In this document: positions 1-8,886 of the stretch, piece by piece | How positions within the stretch are numbered: the first letter of the stretch is position 1 | Layout of the letters: every line of letters begins with the position of its first letter | DNA from: an uncultured Pseudomonadota bacterium | Lineage (GTDB): Bacteria; Myxococcota_A; UBA796; SXON01 | Length of the DNA stretch: 46,089 nucleotides | Assembly (NCBI GenBank): GCA_903875225.1 | Contig: CAIQVJ010000087.1 | Location: 1 to 46,089 of the forward strand | Direction of reading: 5' to 3' | Notes under the pieces: model-generated | The model's database searches: none | Seen by the model: the letters and a program-made list of their open reading frames with translations, nothing else | What the model was told of the DNA's origin: nothing | Position numbers and translations under genes: made by a program

Positions 1-240
1 CCGGCCGGCGACGCAATCCGCGGCCCGGCATGTCAGGATCAGCCGGAGCCTTCACGCCTCGCAGCGTCTGCCTGGGGGGTGAACCCCCCAGACCCCCCGG
101 GGCCGGTCGGCAAAAGGAGGTTTCGGCGGACTACCACCGAAACCTCCTTTTGCCTGCGGATTGGTCTTGGCCGGGACTACCCGGCCGGCGACGCAATCCG
201 CGGCCCGGCATGTCCTGATCAGCCGGAGCCTTCACGCCTG
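1..240. repeat. Partial tandem repeat, 180-base period
   Basis: Bases 1-60 and 181-240 match at 57 of 60 positions; the differences are at 35, 36 and 60 of the first copy. The offset is 180 bases and the first copy begins at the window edge, so the repeat probably continues to the left. The 120 bases between the copies hold two hairpins, and a third hairpin runs into the second copy. No convincing gene lies here. It sits directly downstream of the giant minus-strand gene ending at 242. Confidence 0.85.
109..154. repeat. 18-bp perfect inverted repeat (hairpin)
   Basis: The arm GGCAAAAGGAGGTTTCGG at 109-126 is exactly complementary to 137-154, with a 10-base loop. Two more hairpins flank it: 72-91 (CTGGGGGG / CCCCCCAG) and 156-201 (nested arms GCGGATTG/CAATCCGC and GGCCGGG/CCCGGCC). 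No T-run follows on either strand, so this is not a textbook intrinsic terminator. Its place just beyond the stop at 242 allows an mRNA-end or repeated-palindrome role. Confidence 0.8.
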
Positions 241-241
241 A

Positions 242-3200
242 CTACTTCCGCCGCCGCCCGGCCATCCATGCGCTGGCGAACATCATGAACGCGCCGACAG
301 CCGCGGGGTCGACCACCGAGACGTCGCAGGCGCAGCCCCCGCCGCCCTGGAAGGACATGGCCGAGTCCGTGTTGGCGTTGGAGTCGATGTTGCCGGTGTC
401 GTCGCCACCGGTGTCGGTGTCGTCGCTGTCGCCCGTGTCCGTGTCGCCGGTGTCCCCGGTGTCAGGAGTCAGCGGGTCGACGTAGTTCGGGATGCCGTCT
501 CCATCGGCGTCGCCGGTTCCCTCGTCGATGTCGAGCGCACCGTCGTCATCGCTGTCGGTGTCCAGGCGATTGGGGATGCCGTCACCATCTGCGTCGGGGT
601 CGGGCGAGCCGTCGTTGTTGGCGTCCACGGACTGCTCGTCGAGGGTGGGGATGCCGTCGCCGTCGTCGTCGGCGTCCTCGCTGTCCGCCAGCCCGTCGAT
701 GTCGGAGTCCACGTTGCCCTCCTCCGCATCGAGCACGGAGTCGTCGTCCGAGTCGAGGTCGAGGTGGTCGGGAGTGCCGTCGCCATCGACGTCGTCGGGC
801 TGGGCCAGGGGATCCGTGTAGTCGTAGGCGCCGATCTCGTCCGCGGTGAGGATGCCGTCACCGTCGTCATCCGTGTCGTTCCAGTCCGGGAGCGAGTCGC
901 CGTCCGAGTTCGCCACGGTCGAAGGATCCACGCCATCGAAGGCCGTGCCGACCTCAGTCCCGTCGGGTACGCCGTCGCCGTCTGTGTCGGCGTTGTAGGG
1001 ATCAGACCCGATCAACACCTCCACATCATCCTTGAGCCCGTCGCCGTCGGAGTCGATCCCCTCGCAGCAGTCGGGATCGACGTAGTCGGGGATCCCGTCG
1101 AGATCCTCGTCCACCTCGCCCTCCGAGAGGTCGGCCTCGCCGTCGTCGTCGCTGTCGAGGTCCAGGTAGTTGGGCGTTCCGTCGCCGTCCGCGTCCGGGT
1201 CGGCAGCCCCGTCGTTGTTCGCGTCGACGTTGAGCTCGTTGATCGTGAGGATCCCGTCGGCATCGTCGTCGTTGTCCACATAGTCGGCGCGACCGTCCAG
1301 ATCGGTGTCGATGACACCCTCGCCGGCGTCCAGCAGGGTGTCGTCGTCGCTGTCGAGGTCCAGGTAGTCGGGCGTGCCATCGCTGTCGGTGTCGAGGAGC
1401 ACGCTGTCGGGATCCGTGGCGTCGTAGCCCACGTTCTCGTCGATCGTGAGGATGCCGTCGTTGTCGTCGTCCGTGTCGTCCCAATCCGCGGCGCCGTCGC
1501 CGTCGCTGTCGATGGGGCTGGAGATGTCGGCGCCGACCTCCACGCCGTCGTAGATGCCGTCACCGTCCGTGTCGGGGTTCAGCGGATCCGAGCCGATCGC
1601 CGCCTCGTCGCCATCCGAGAGCCCGTCGCCATCGGTGTCGCCGGGGAGGCCCGACGTCGGGTCGACGTAGTTCTGGATGCCGTCGCCGTCGTCGTCGCCG
1701 GTGCCCTCGTCGACGTCGAGCGCACCGTCATCGTCGCTGTCGGTGTCGAGCCGGTTGGGCGTGCCGTCGCCATCCGCATCCGGGTCGGCGGTGCCGTCGT
1801 TGTCGGCGTCGACGGTCTGCTCGTCGATCGTCGGGATGCCGTCCCCGTCGTCGTCGACGTCCTCGCTGTCGCCGAGTCCGTCGCCGTCCGAGTCGACGTT
1901 GCCCTCGTCGGAGTCGAGCACGGTGTCATCGTCCGAGTCCAGGTCGAGGTGATCGGGCGTGCCGTCGCCATCGACGTCGTCCGGAGTGGCCGAGGGGTCG
2001 GTGTAGTCGTACGCGCCGATCTCGTCCGCCGTGAGGATGCCGTCATCGTCATCGTCGGTGTCGTCGAAGTCGGGGCTGCCATCGCCATCCGTGTCCGCTG
2101 CGGAGGTCGGGTCTGCGGGGTCGAACGCCGTGCCCACCTCGTACCCGTCGGGGACCCCGTCGCCATCCGTGTCCGCGTTGAGCGGATCGGACCCGAGCAG
2201 CACTTCGACATCGTCGTTCAGGCCGTCCCCGTCGGTGTCCACAGAGGCCACGCAGCAGTCCGGGTCGACGTAGTCGGGGATCCCGTCGAGGTCCTCGTCC
2301 ACCTCACCCTCGGAGAGGTCGGGTTCACCATCGTTGTCGCTGTCCTCATCGAGGTAGTTGGGCGTGCCGTCGCCATCCGCGTCGGGGTCGGCGGCGCCGT
2401 CGTTGTTCGCATCGACGCTGAGTTCATCGGACGTCAGGATGCCGTCGGCATCGTCGTCGTCGTCCACGTAGTCCGACCGGCCGTCGCCATCGCTGTCCAC
2501 GGTGCCCTCCACCGAGTCGAGCAGGCTGTCGTCGTCGCTGTCGGTGTCGAGGTAGTCGGGAGTGCCGTCGCCATCGCTGTCGTAGAGCACGCTGTCCGGA
2601 TTTGTCGCGTCATAGCCGACGTTCTCGTCGATCGTCGGGATGCCGTCTTCGTCGTCGTCCGCGTCGTTCCAGTTGTACGTCCCGTCGCCATCGCTGTCGA
2701 TGGGGTTGAGGATGTCGGGGCCGACCTCGATGCCGTCGTAGATCCCATCGCCGTCGCTGTCGGGGTTCGCGGGGTCCGAGCCCACGATCAGCTCGTTGTC
2801 GTCTGTCAGGCCGTCGCCGTCGCTGTCGAGCCCGGAGCAGCAGGCGGGGTCCACGTAGTCGGGGATCCCGTTGCCGTCGGCGTCCACGTCGCCCTCGGAC
2901 GAGTCGGCCTCGCCGTCGTTGTCGCTGTCGAGATCGAGGTAGTTCGGCGTGCCGTCGACGTCGGCGTCGGGGTCGGGCGAACCGTCGTTGTTGGCGTCGA
3001 CGTGGAGCTCGTCGTAGGTGCCGATGCCGTCCCCGTCGTCGTCGCTGTCGTACGGGTCGGGCAGGCCGTCGGAGTCGGAGTCGGCGAGGCCTTCGTAGGA
3101 GTCGAGCAGGCTGTCGTTGTCACTGTCGATGTCGAGGTAATCGGGGGTGCCATCGCCGTCGGTGTCGCTCGGTGCGGCGGGGTCGCCGAGTTCGTCGGCG

Positions 3201-5755
3201 GTGAGGATCCCGTCGCCGTCGTCGTCCAGATCTGCGAAGTCGGGGATGCCGTCGAGGTCCGAATCGGTGGGCGCGGTCGGGTCGCCCACTTCGATGCCAT
3301 CCCACACGCCGTCGCCGTCCGTGTCGGGGTTGAAGGGATCGGAGCCGGCGATCAGCTCCTCGTCGTCCGTGAGGCCGTCGCCGTCAGAGTCCAGATCCGC
3401 ACAGCAACTGGCCTCGACGTAGTCGGAGATGAAGTCGCCGTCCCGGTCCTGGTCGCCCTCGGAGAGGTCGGGCTCGCCGTCGTTGTCGCTGTCGCTGTCC
3501 AGGTAGTTGGGGACGCCGTCGTGATCGGCGTCAGGGTCCGGGGAGCCGTCGTGGTTGGCGTCCTCGGCGTTCTCGTCGGCGGTGGGGATGCCGTCCCCGT
3601 CGTCGTCCGGGTCCTCGATGTCGGGAATGCCGTCCACGTCGGTGTCTCCGACGAGCTCGTCCGTATCGAGCACGCCGTCGGCGTCGGTGTCGAGGTCGAG
3701 GTGGTCAGGCCGGCCGTCACCGTCGATGTCGTCCGGGTTCGTGGGGTCGGCGCCGATCTCGTCGGCAGTGAGCACGCCGTCCTGGTCGTCGTCCAGGTCA
3801 TAGAAGTCGTAGTACCCGTCGCTGTCGCTGTCCGGAGGATAGACCAGGTTGGAGCCGTACTCGTAGCCATCGGAGAGCCCGTCACCGTCCGTGTCGGGGT
3901 TCAACGGGTCGGACCGGAACGCGATCTCCACCTCGTCGGGAACGCCGTCGCCATCGGTGTCGTCCGTCTCGGTGAGCCCGTTGCAGTCATTGTCGATGCC
4001 GTCCGAGAGCTCGACCGCGCCTGGGTGGACGGTCACGTCGAGGTCGTTGCAGTCGGTGCCGCCGTACAGGTCGGAGTCGTAGCCGTCGCCGTCCTGGTCG
4101 AAGTCGTCGTTGCCTGCGCAGTCGCTGTCGACGCCGTCGTACCACGCATCTGTCGCGCCATCGTAGATGGTCGCATCCGTGTCGTCGCAATCCGCCCCGC
4201 CCGAGGCCACTGCGGCCTGACCGTCGCCGTCCTGGTCGGTGTCGTTCCCGTCGCAGTCCTGATCGACCCCGTCGTACCAGACCTCCGCCGCCCCGGGGTT
4301 CACGCTCGCGTCGTTGTCGTCGCAATCGGTGCCCCCGTACGCGGCCGCGGAGTACCCATCCCCATCCACGTCGGTCAGGTCGGTGCCGGAGCAGTCCTGG
4401 TCGATGCCGTCGTACGGGATCTCCGTGGCGCCGGGGTTCACGCCGGAGTTGGCATCGTCACAGTCGGTTCCGCCGTAGATTGCCCCATCGTAGCCGTCGC
4501 CGTCTGCGTCGTGATTGTCCGCCCCCGAGCAGTCCTGATCGATGCCGTCTCCGGGTGCGTCAGGAGCACCCGGGTAGGTCGCCGGGTCGGCATCGTTGCA
4601 GTCGGTTCCGCCGTAGGTGGCAGACTCGTACCCGTCCCCATCGGCATCGTAGTCGCTGCCGCCGTCGCAGGCCTCGTCCACTCCGTCATACCAGACCTCG
4701 CCAGCGCCCGTGTAGGCCGCCGGGTTGAGATCGTCACAGTCGTCGCCTCCATAGGCATCCGAGTCGTGACCATCCCCATCCTGATCGTAGTCCGAGGTGC
4801 CGGAACAGTCGGCGTCGACGCCGTCGTACCAGGTCTCCGCAGCCCCGGGGTTGATGCTCGCATCCGTGTCGTTGCAGTCGTCACCGCCCGCCTCCACCGC
4901 GACGTAGCCGTCGCCGTCGCGGTCGTCGTCGTTCCCGTCGCAGTTCTCGTCCACGCCGTTGTACCAGACCTCCGAGGTGCCCGGGTTGATGCTCGCACTG
5001 GCGTCATCGCAGTCGGATGCCCGGATCACGTAGCCAGTGGGCTGGTCCACCGCGGACATCGCGACAGCGGGATTGCCGTATTGATCCCCGTCGGCGTCCT
5101 GGTACCAGGTCGCGAGATGCCCGGACTCACAGACCGCGCGGAACGTGTAGCTGCACGGCTCGTCGTTCCACGTGTCGTCGGAGAACCGGTTGAACTGCGT
5201 ACAGTCCTCGCCGCCGCCCGAGTTGTTCGGCTCGCCGGAGTGCCAGTTCGTGTAGGTCACCCACGCGCCGCTCGGGTTCACGAACGCGCCCTCCGTGGCG
5301 ATGTCGTTCAGCCCGAACCACCACTTCTCGGTGGGGTAGTAGTAGTCGACGATCGAGTCGACGTAGCTGTTCTCGGCCACGTTGGCGATTTCGACGAGGC
5401 TGTAGTCGTACGCCTGGCACGTGGCCTGCTGGTTGGACCAGCTCCGCAGGTCGGTGATGACCATGTAGGCATGGACGTTCTGCCACACGGGGTACGGGCA
5501 CACCCCTCCGTCGTCGATCGTGCCGTCGCAGTCCTGATCGTAGTCGTCACACGTCTCGGTGGCGCCGGGGTGGCTGCCGTTCCGCGAGTCGTCGCAATCG
5601 GTGTTGTTGGCGACGTACCCGGAGGGCGCAGAGGTAGCGTCCGTAGGGAAATAGGCATCTCCGTACCCGTCGCCATCCGAGTCCAGGTAGAACGTCCCTG
5701 CGAACGCCGAATGAGAGAAAAGCGGGGTCAGGATCGCCAGGAGCAGTGTAGACAT
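242..5755 (-). CDS. Giant secreted MopE/C-type lectin/thrombospondin type 3 repeat protein with MYXO-CTERM-like tail
   Basis: This is a secreted or surface-anchored protein of 1837 residues. The start at 5755 is chosen because it opens a signal peptide (MSTLLLAILTPLFSHSAFA); the frame stays open upstream but reads as non-native sequence. Order: one MopE-type repeat (about 20-80); a C-type lectin domain (about 88-210) with WWFGLND, EPN and WND motifs; eight more MopE repeats (DCDD ... WYDGVDxDC) to about 598; then TSP3-type DxDGDGxxD repeats to about 1758, arranged as six super-repeats of 570-597 bases, several ending in a Cys-Cys pair. A Thr/Asp-rich linker and a tail with GCACDV, a hydrophobic helix and terminal RRRK follow. 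By family knowledge TSP3 repeats bind calcium and EPN lectins bind mannose-type sugars. A calcium-stiffened adhesin is inference. Confidence 0.9.
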   Translation of the reverse strand: MSTLLLAILTPLFSHSAFAGTFYLDSDGDGYGDAYFPTDATSAPSGYVANNTDCDDSRNGSHPGATETCDDYDQDCDGTIDDGGVCPYPVWQNVHAYMVITDLRSWSNQQATCQAYDYSLVEIANVAENSYVDSIVDYYYPTEKWWFGLNDIATEGAFVNPSGAWVTYTNWHSGEPNNSGGGEDCTQFNRFSDDTWNDEPCSYTFRAVCESGHLATWYQDADGDQYGNPAVAMSAVDQPTGYVIRASDCDDASASINPGTSEVWYNGVDENCDGNDDDRDGDGYVAVEAGGDDCNDTDASINPGAAETWYDGVDADCSGTSDYDQDGDGHDSDAYGGDDCDDLNPAAYTGAGEVWYDGVDEACDGGSDYDADGDGYESATYGGTDCNDADPATYPGAPDAPGDGIDQDCSGADNHDADGDGYDGAIYGGTDCDDANSGVNPGATEIPYDGIDQDCSGTDLTDVDGDGYSAAAYGGTDCDDNDASVNPGAAEVWYDGVDQDCDGNDTDQDGDGQAAVASGGADCDDTDATIYDGATDAWYDGVDSDCAGNDDFDQDGDGYDSDLYGGTDCNDLDVTVHPGAVELSDGIDNDCNGLTETDDTDGDGVPDEVEIAFRSDPLNPDTDGDGLSDGYEYGSNLVYPPDSDSDGYYDFYDLDDDQDGVLTADEIGADPTNPDDIDGDGRPDHLDLDTDADGVLDTDELVGDTDVDGIPDIEDPDDDGDGIPTADENAEDANHDGSPDPDADHDGVPNYLDSDSDNDGEPDLSEGDQDRDGDFISDYVEASCCADLDSDGDGLTDDEELIAGSDPFNPDTDGDGVWDGIEVGDPTAPTDSDLDGIPDFADLDDDGDGILTADELGDPAAPSDTDGDGTPDYLDIDSDNDSLLDSYEGLADSDSDGLPDPYDSDDDGDGIGTYDELHVDANNDGSPDPDADVDGTPNYLDLDSDNDGEADSSEGDVDADGNGIPDYVDPACCSGLDSDGDGLTDDNELIVGSDPANPDSDGDGIYDGIEVGPDILNPIDSDGDGTYNWNDADDDEDGIPTIDENVGYDATNPDSVLYDSDGDGTPDYLDTDSDDDSLLDSVEGTVDSDGDGRSDYVDDDDDADGILTSDELSVDANNDGAADPDADGDGTPNYLDEDSDNDGEPDLSEGEVDEDLDGIPDYVDPDCCVASVDTDGDGLNDDVEVLLGSDPLNADTDGDGVPDGYEVGTAFDPADPTSAADTDGDGSPDFDDTDDDDDGILTADEIGAYDYTDPSATPDDVDGDGTPDHLDLDSDDDTVLDSDEGNVDSDGDGLGDSEDVDDDGDGIPTIDEQTVDADNDGTADPDADGDGTPNRLDTDSDDDGALDVDEGTGDDDGDGIQNYVDPTSGLPGDTDGDGLSDGDEAAIGSDPLNPDTDGDGIYDGVEVGADISSPIDSDGDGAADWDDTDDDNDGILTIDENVGYDATDPDSVLLDTDSDGTPDYLDLDSDDDTLLDAGEGVIDTDLDGRADYVDNDDDADGILTINELNVDANNDGAADPDADGDGTPNYLDLDSDDDGEADLSEGEVDEDLDGIPDYVDPDCCEGIDSDGDGLKDDVEVLIGSDPYNADTDGDGVPDGTEVGTAFDGVDPSTVANSDGDSLPDWNDTDDDGDGILTADEIGAYDYTDPLAQPDDVDGDGTPDHLDLDSDDDSVLDAEEGNVDSDIDGLADSEDADDDGDGIPTLDEQSVDANNDGSPDPDADGDGIPNRLDTDSDDDGALDIDEGTGDADGDGIPNYVDPLTPDTGDTGDTDTGDSDDTDTGGDDTGNIDSNANTDSAMSFQGGGGCACDVSVVDPAAVGAFMMFASAWMAGRRRK

Positions 5756-5874
5756 CGTGACGTAGTGTGACTGAATCCGGGGGAGAAGGCAAGCGGGTCC
5801 CGCCCGCCCGGAACGTTCAGCAGCGGCCCGCGCACGGGCCGGCGTCGACCGATCCGTCGCGCCCTCCGGCCCCC

Positions 5875-7815
5875 TCAGCTCTCCTCGACCTGCCCGATGG
5901 TCACGACCCCGTCGGCCGCGACCGCAAACCAGACGACCCCGCCGACAGACCACGCTGCAACCTGGGCTTCCCTGCCCCTCAGGTCCCAGTCCAGGGTCTT
6001 CAGCGAAGCGAGATCCGCGCCGTACGAAAGATGCGCATCCCCGGCATCGTCGGCCCACGCGATGTACCACACCCTCGAGAACTCGGACCGCGCGACCGAG
6101 ACGTCGGCCACCCTGCTCGCCGGTACGTCGACAACCGAGGCGGTCTCCACGTCGTAGAGGCGGATCACGTCGTCCGAGGTGAGCGCCTCGACCAGCAGTG
6201 GAAACCCGAGATCATCGGTCATGTCCAGGTCGGACGGGTCGAGCCCGCTCGCGACCGTCGCCGTGGTGAACGGAGCCTCGGCCCCGAACGCGTCGAGGCT
6301 CACGCCGATGAGGTCCGACCCGACATCCGTGTAGATCGGCACGTCCCCGGAGAGCGTGAGCGCGACCCGGTCGGCCCCGAGTGCCTCCTCGTGGTTGACC
6401 GCGTAGCTCCCACCCGTGATGTCGTCCACGCGGGAGAATGTGAGGTTCCCGTCGGCGTCTGCGGCGGCCGCGAGCAGGGACCCTCCGCTCAGCGCGAACG
6501 AGAGATCGGCGTACGGAGCGACGTCTCCGCTGCTCTGCACGTTCACCCCGTCGCGACTGCCGGTGGCCAGATCGTACCGGATGAACCGCAACCCGTGACC
6601 GACGCTGAGGTCCAGCGAGAGCGCCCCGTAGATGTAGTCGTCGGTGACGGCGAACCCCTGCCCGGCGCCCACCCCGAACGTGGAGGGATCCGAGGTGTTG
6701 CTGTTCCACATGAAGACGTCGGCGAGAGTGAGGGGGTCGGCGATGTCCCAGCTGATCGCCGCGGCCGAGTCGTAGTAGTCCTGGGAGTCCACGGTCATGT
6801 GCGCGTCGGGGACGGACAGGTAGACGTGGTCGGTGTTGGCCGCGAAGAGCGGGTCATGCGCGCCGGTGAAGGTGATGCCCGGGAACGAGCCGAGGGAGAA
6901 GCGATCGACGTCGTCGTCGCAATCGCTGTCCGTGGCGTCTCCGAGATGCTCGACCGCGCCAGGGTACACGTCCAGATCGAGGTCGTCGCAGTCGTCGCCG
7001 ATGTCCGCGTGCGGGAGGTCATGCCCGTCGCCGTCCTGATCCCAGTCGCTCATCGCGTCGCAGTTCTTGTCGAAGCCGTCGTACCAGGCGTCCGTCGCCA
7101 ACGGGTAGTAGGTGGCGTCGGTGTCCTTGCAGTCGCCCCCGGGCAGCGACCCCGAAGCGGGGACATAGCGGGTGGGGCCGTAGGCGATCGTCTCGTCGTC
7201 GGTGTGAAACCCGTCGCTGTCCTGATCGTAGTCGTCGTTGCCGGCACAATCGGAGTCGACCCCGTCGTACCAGGCGTCGGCCCCGCCGGGGTGCACTTCG
7301 CTCGCGTCGTCATCGCAGTCGCCCGCGGGCAGTTGGCCGGAGCCGACCACGCCGACGGTGGTCGCACCGGCGTCCTCGTCCCGCACGTAGCCGTCCCGGT
7401 CCACGTCGTAGTCGTCGTCGCCAGCGCAGTCCTGGTCGACGCCGTCGTAGTAGATCTCGGTCGCCCCGGGGACGATCGCGGCGTCCGTGTCGTTGCAGTC
7501 ACCGCCCGGGAGCGCGCCGGAGCCCTCCACGCCGCCGGTGCCGAGCCCGACATAGGCATCGCCGACGAAGCCGTCCTTGTCGGAGTCGTAGTCGTCGTCG
7601 CCCGCGCAGTCCTGGTCGACGCCGTCGTACCAGGTCTCGACGGCGTCGGGGTGCACGGCCTCATCGGCGTCGTTGCAGTCCTCTGCGGCGGCGTAGCCGT
7701 CGCCATCGTCATCGACGAGGGAGAGCCGGTCCTTCACGTCCTTGTCCGTGACCCAGGTGCAGGCCGCGAGAGCCAACGGGCAGACCAGCAGGACGACAGT
7801 ATGGAGTGCGCGCAT
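5875..7815 (-). CDS. MopE-repeat lipoprotein with a C-terminal propeller-like domain
   Basis: The product has 646 residues. It starts at 7815 with a lipoprotein signal (MRALHTVVLLVCPLALAAC). The open frame runs further upstream, but that part is antisense to rsmA. Five MopE-type repeats follow (about residues 30-300), each with a DCxD core and WYDG(V/F)D. The remaining 340 or so residues carry no family I can name; recurring short hydrophobic strands suggest a beta-propeller. It is tandem with the giant gene ending at 242, with 119 bases between them. GCTACT at 7825-7830 (minus) lies 9 bases before the start and could be a -10 box. Likely exported and membrane-anchored; copper binding, known for Methylococcus MopE, is not shown here. 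Confidence 0.85.
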   Translation of the reverse strand: MRALHTVVLLVCPLALAACTWVTDKDVKDRLSLVDDDGDGYAAAEDCNDADEAVHPDAVETWYDGVDQDCAGDDDYDSDKDGFVGDAYVGLGTGGVEGSGALPGGDCNDTDAAIVPGATEIYYDGVDQDCAGDDDYDVDRDGYVRDEDAGATTVGVVGSGQLPAGDCDDDASEVHPGGADAWYDGVDSDCAGNDDYDQDSDGFHTDDETIAYGPTRYVPASGSLPGGDCKDTDATYYPLATDAWYDGFDKNCDAMSDWDQDGDGHDLPHADIGDDCDDLDLDVYPGAVEHLGDATDSDCDDDVDRFSLGSFPGITFTGAHDPLFAANTDHVYLSVPDAHMTVDSQDYYDSAAAISWDIADPLTLADVFMWNSNTSDPSTFGVGAGQGFAVTDDYIYGALSLDLSVGHGLRFIRYDLATGSRDGVNVQSSGDVAPYADLSFALSGGSLLAAAADADGNLTFSRVDDITGGSYAVNHEEALGADRVALTLSGDVPIYTDVGSDLIGVSLDAFGAEAPFTTATVASGLDPSDLDMTDDLGFPLLVEALTSDDVIRLYDVETASVVDVPASRVADVSVARSEFSRVWYIAWADDAGDAHLSYGADLASLKTLDWDLRGREAQVAAWSVGGVVWFAVAADGVVTIGQVEES

Positions 7816-7971
7816 CCCATGGAGAGTAGCACGGGGGAGCCCGCCCATCCTCCAGAAACCCGGCTCCGTCAGCCGTTGCAGGTCGGTCGACGGATGCCCG
7901 GCAGGGTCCGGATCGGGCGCACCCCGGCCCCAACAGACCCCGCTCTTGTTGCGGCGCCGGGCCGCGATCCT

Positions 7972-7978
7972 GTTTACA
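7972..7978 (+). promoter_or_regulatory. Possible -10 element of rsmA
   Basis: GTTTACA ends 8 bases before the ATG at 7987, so transcription would start within a few bases of the start codon. No Shine-Dalgarno sequence is visible. Confidence 0.35.
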
Positions 7979-7986
7979 CCCCGCCC

Positions 7987-8799
7987 ATGCACCCCTCCCT
8001 TCGCCTGCACGAGCTCGAGACGCGCGCCAAGCGCCGGTTCGGCCAGAACTTTCTCATCGACGCAGGCATCGTGGGCCGCATCGTTCGCGTCGCCGGGGTC
8101 CGCGCGGGGGACAAGGCGCTCGAGATCGGGCCCGGCCTCGGGATCCTGACCGCCGCGCTCGTCAACGCCGGAGCAGTCGTCACCGCGATCGAGCTTGACC
8201 GTGACCTCGCGGCTGGCATCCGGGAGTCGATGCCCACCGTGAACCTGGTCGAAGGCGACGCGCTCAAGATCGACTTTGACGCCGTAGCGCCTGGGACCGG
8301 CTGGAAGGTCGTCGCCAACCTGCCCTACAACGTCGCGACGCCGATCCTGATGCGGCTCCTGGACCCGCGGTTCACGACGATGGCGCTCATGTTCCAGCGC
8401 GAGGTGGCCAACCGCCTCGTCGCCACCGTCGAGGACGACGCCTTCGGCGCGCTGTCGGTACAGGTGCAGGTGCGCGCACGGGTCGAGGTCGCGATCGAGC
8501 TTCCGCCGGGGGCCTTCCACCCAGCGCCCAAGGTGCACTCCACCGTGGTGCGCATCGAGCCGATCCTGGCTGACTTCGGCATGCGCCCGGACGGCACGCC
8601 GGTGACCGCCGCGCACTTCGACCGGGTGGTGCGCGCGGGCTTCGCGCAGCGTCGCAAGTTCGTGGCGAACTCGCTGACGAGCGCGTTCGAGCGCCCGGCG
8701 GTGGACGCCGCGCTCGCGGCCGCGGGGATCGCCCCCACGTTGCGGGCAGAGCGGATCGACGTGGTCGGGTGGAGGCGCCTGGCCGGGTTCATGCCGTAG
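7987..8799 (+). CDS. rsmA: 16S rRNA adenine N6,N6-dimethyltransferase RsmA (KsgA)
   Basis: This is the SAM-dependent enzyme that dimethylates two adjacent adenines near the 3' end of 16S rRNA during small-subunit maturation. The 270-residue product has the expected length. QNFL at 20-23, the SAM-binding glycine loop GPGLGILT (48-55), an acidic residue after strand 2 (AIELD), GDAL at 90-93 and the catalytic NLPYN at 111-115 are all present. The open frame extends far upstream, but that stretch is antisense to the MopE lipoprotein; the ATG at 7987 gives the normal N-terminus. It is followed on the same strand by a PP2C phosphatase 87 bases away. Confidence 0.97.
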   Translation: MHPSLRLHELETRAKRRFGQNFLIDAGIVGRIVRVAGVRAGDKALEIGPGLGILTAALVNAGAVVTAIELDRDLAAGIRESMPTVNLVEGDALKIDFDAVAPGTGWKVVANLPYNVATPILMRLLDPRFTTMALMFQREVANRLVATVEDDAFGALSVQVQVRARVEVAIELPPGAFHPAPKVHSTVVRIEPILADFGMRPDGTPVTAAHFDRVVRAGFAQRRKFVANSLTSAFERPAVDAALAAAGIAPTLRAERIDVVGWRRLAGFMP

Positions 8800-8886
8800 C
8801 CGGGCGCACGCCGTCCCCGCGACCCATGCTGACGCCCGCCCGGATCCTGCCGGGGTTATAGCCCCCCTCCCTCTTCAAGGCTGGCC

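Noticed and set aside
30..288. Two short plus-strand frames (62 and 69 codons) at the left edge
   Set aside because: They run through hairpins and the repeat and overlap the end of the giant gene; there is no ribosome-binding site or protein-like composition.
480..3960. Regular repeats that might be taken for a CRISPR array
   Set aside because: The periodicity is coding (Asp-rich TSP3 units in one continuous frame), without constant repeat and variable spacer structure.
764..5770. A 1668-codon open frame on the plus strand, antisense to the giant protein gene
   Set aside because: It reads as endless Val/Ala/Asp/Gly strings produced by the reverse complement of GAC/GGC-rich repeats; it has no start context or domain.
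5875..7815. Copper-binding function from MopE similarity
   Set aside because: The repeats resemble the MopE motif, but the specific copper site of the Methylococcus protein cannot be verified here, so no function is assigned.
5767..7986. Upstream extension of the rsmA frame
   Set aside because: It is antisense to the MopE lipoprotein, and the extension has no family resemblance; ATG 7987 gives a normal RsmA N-terminus.
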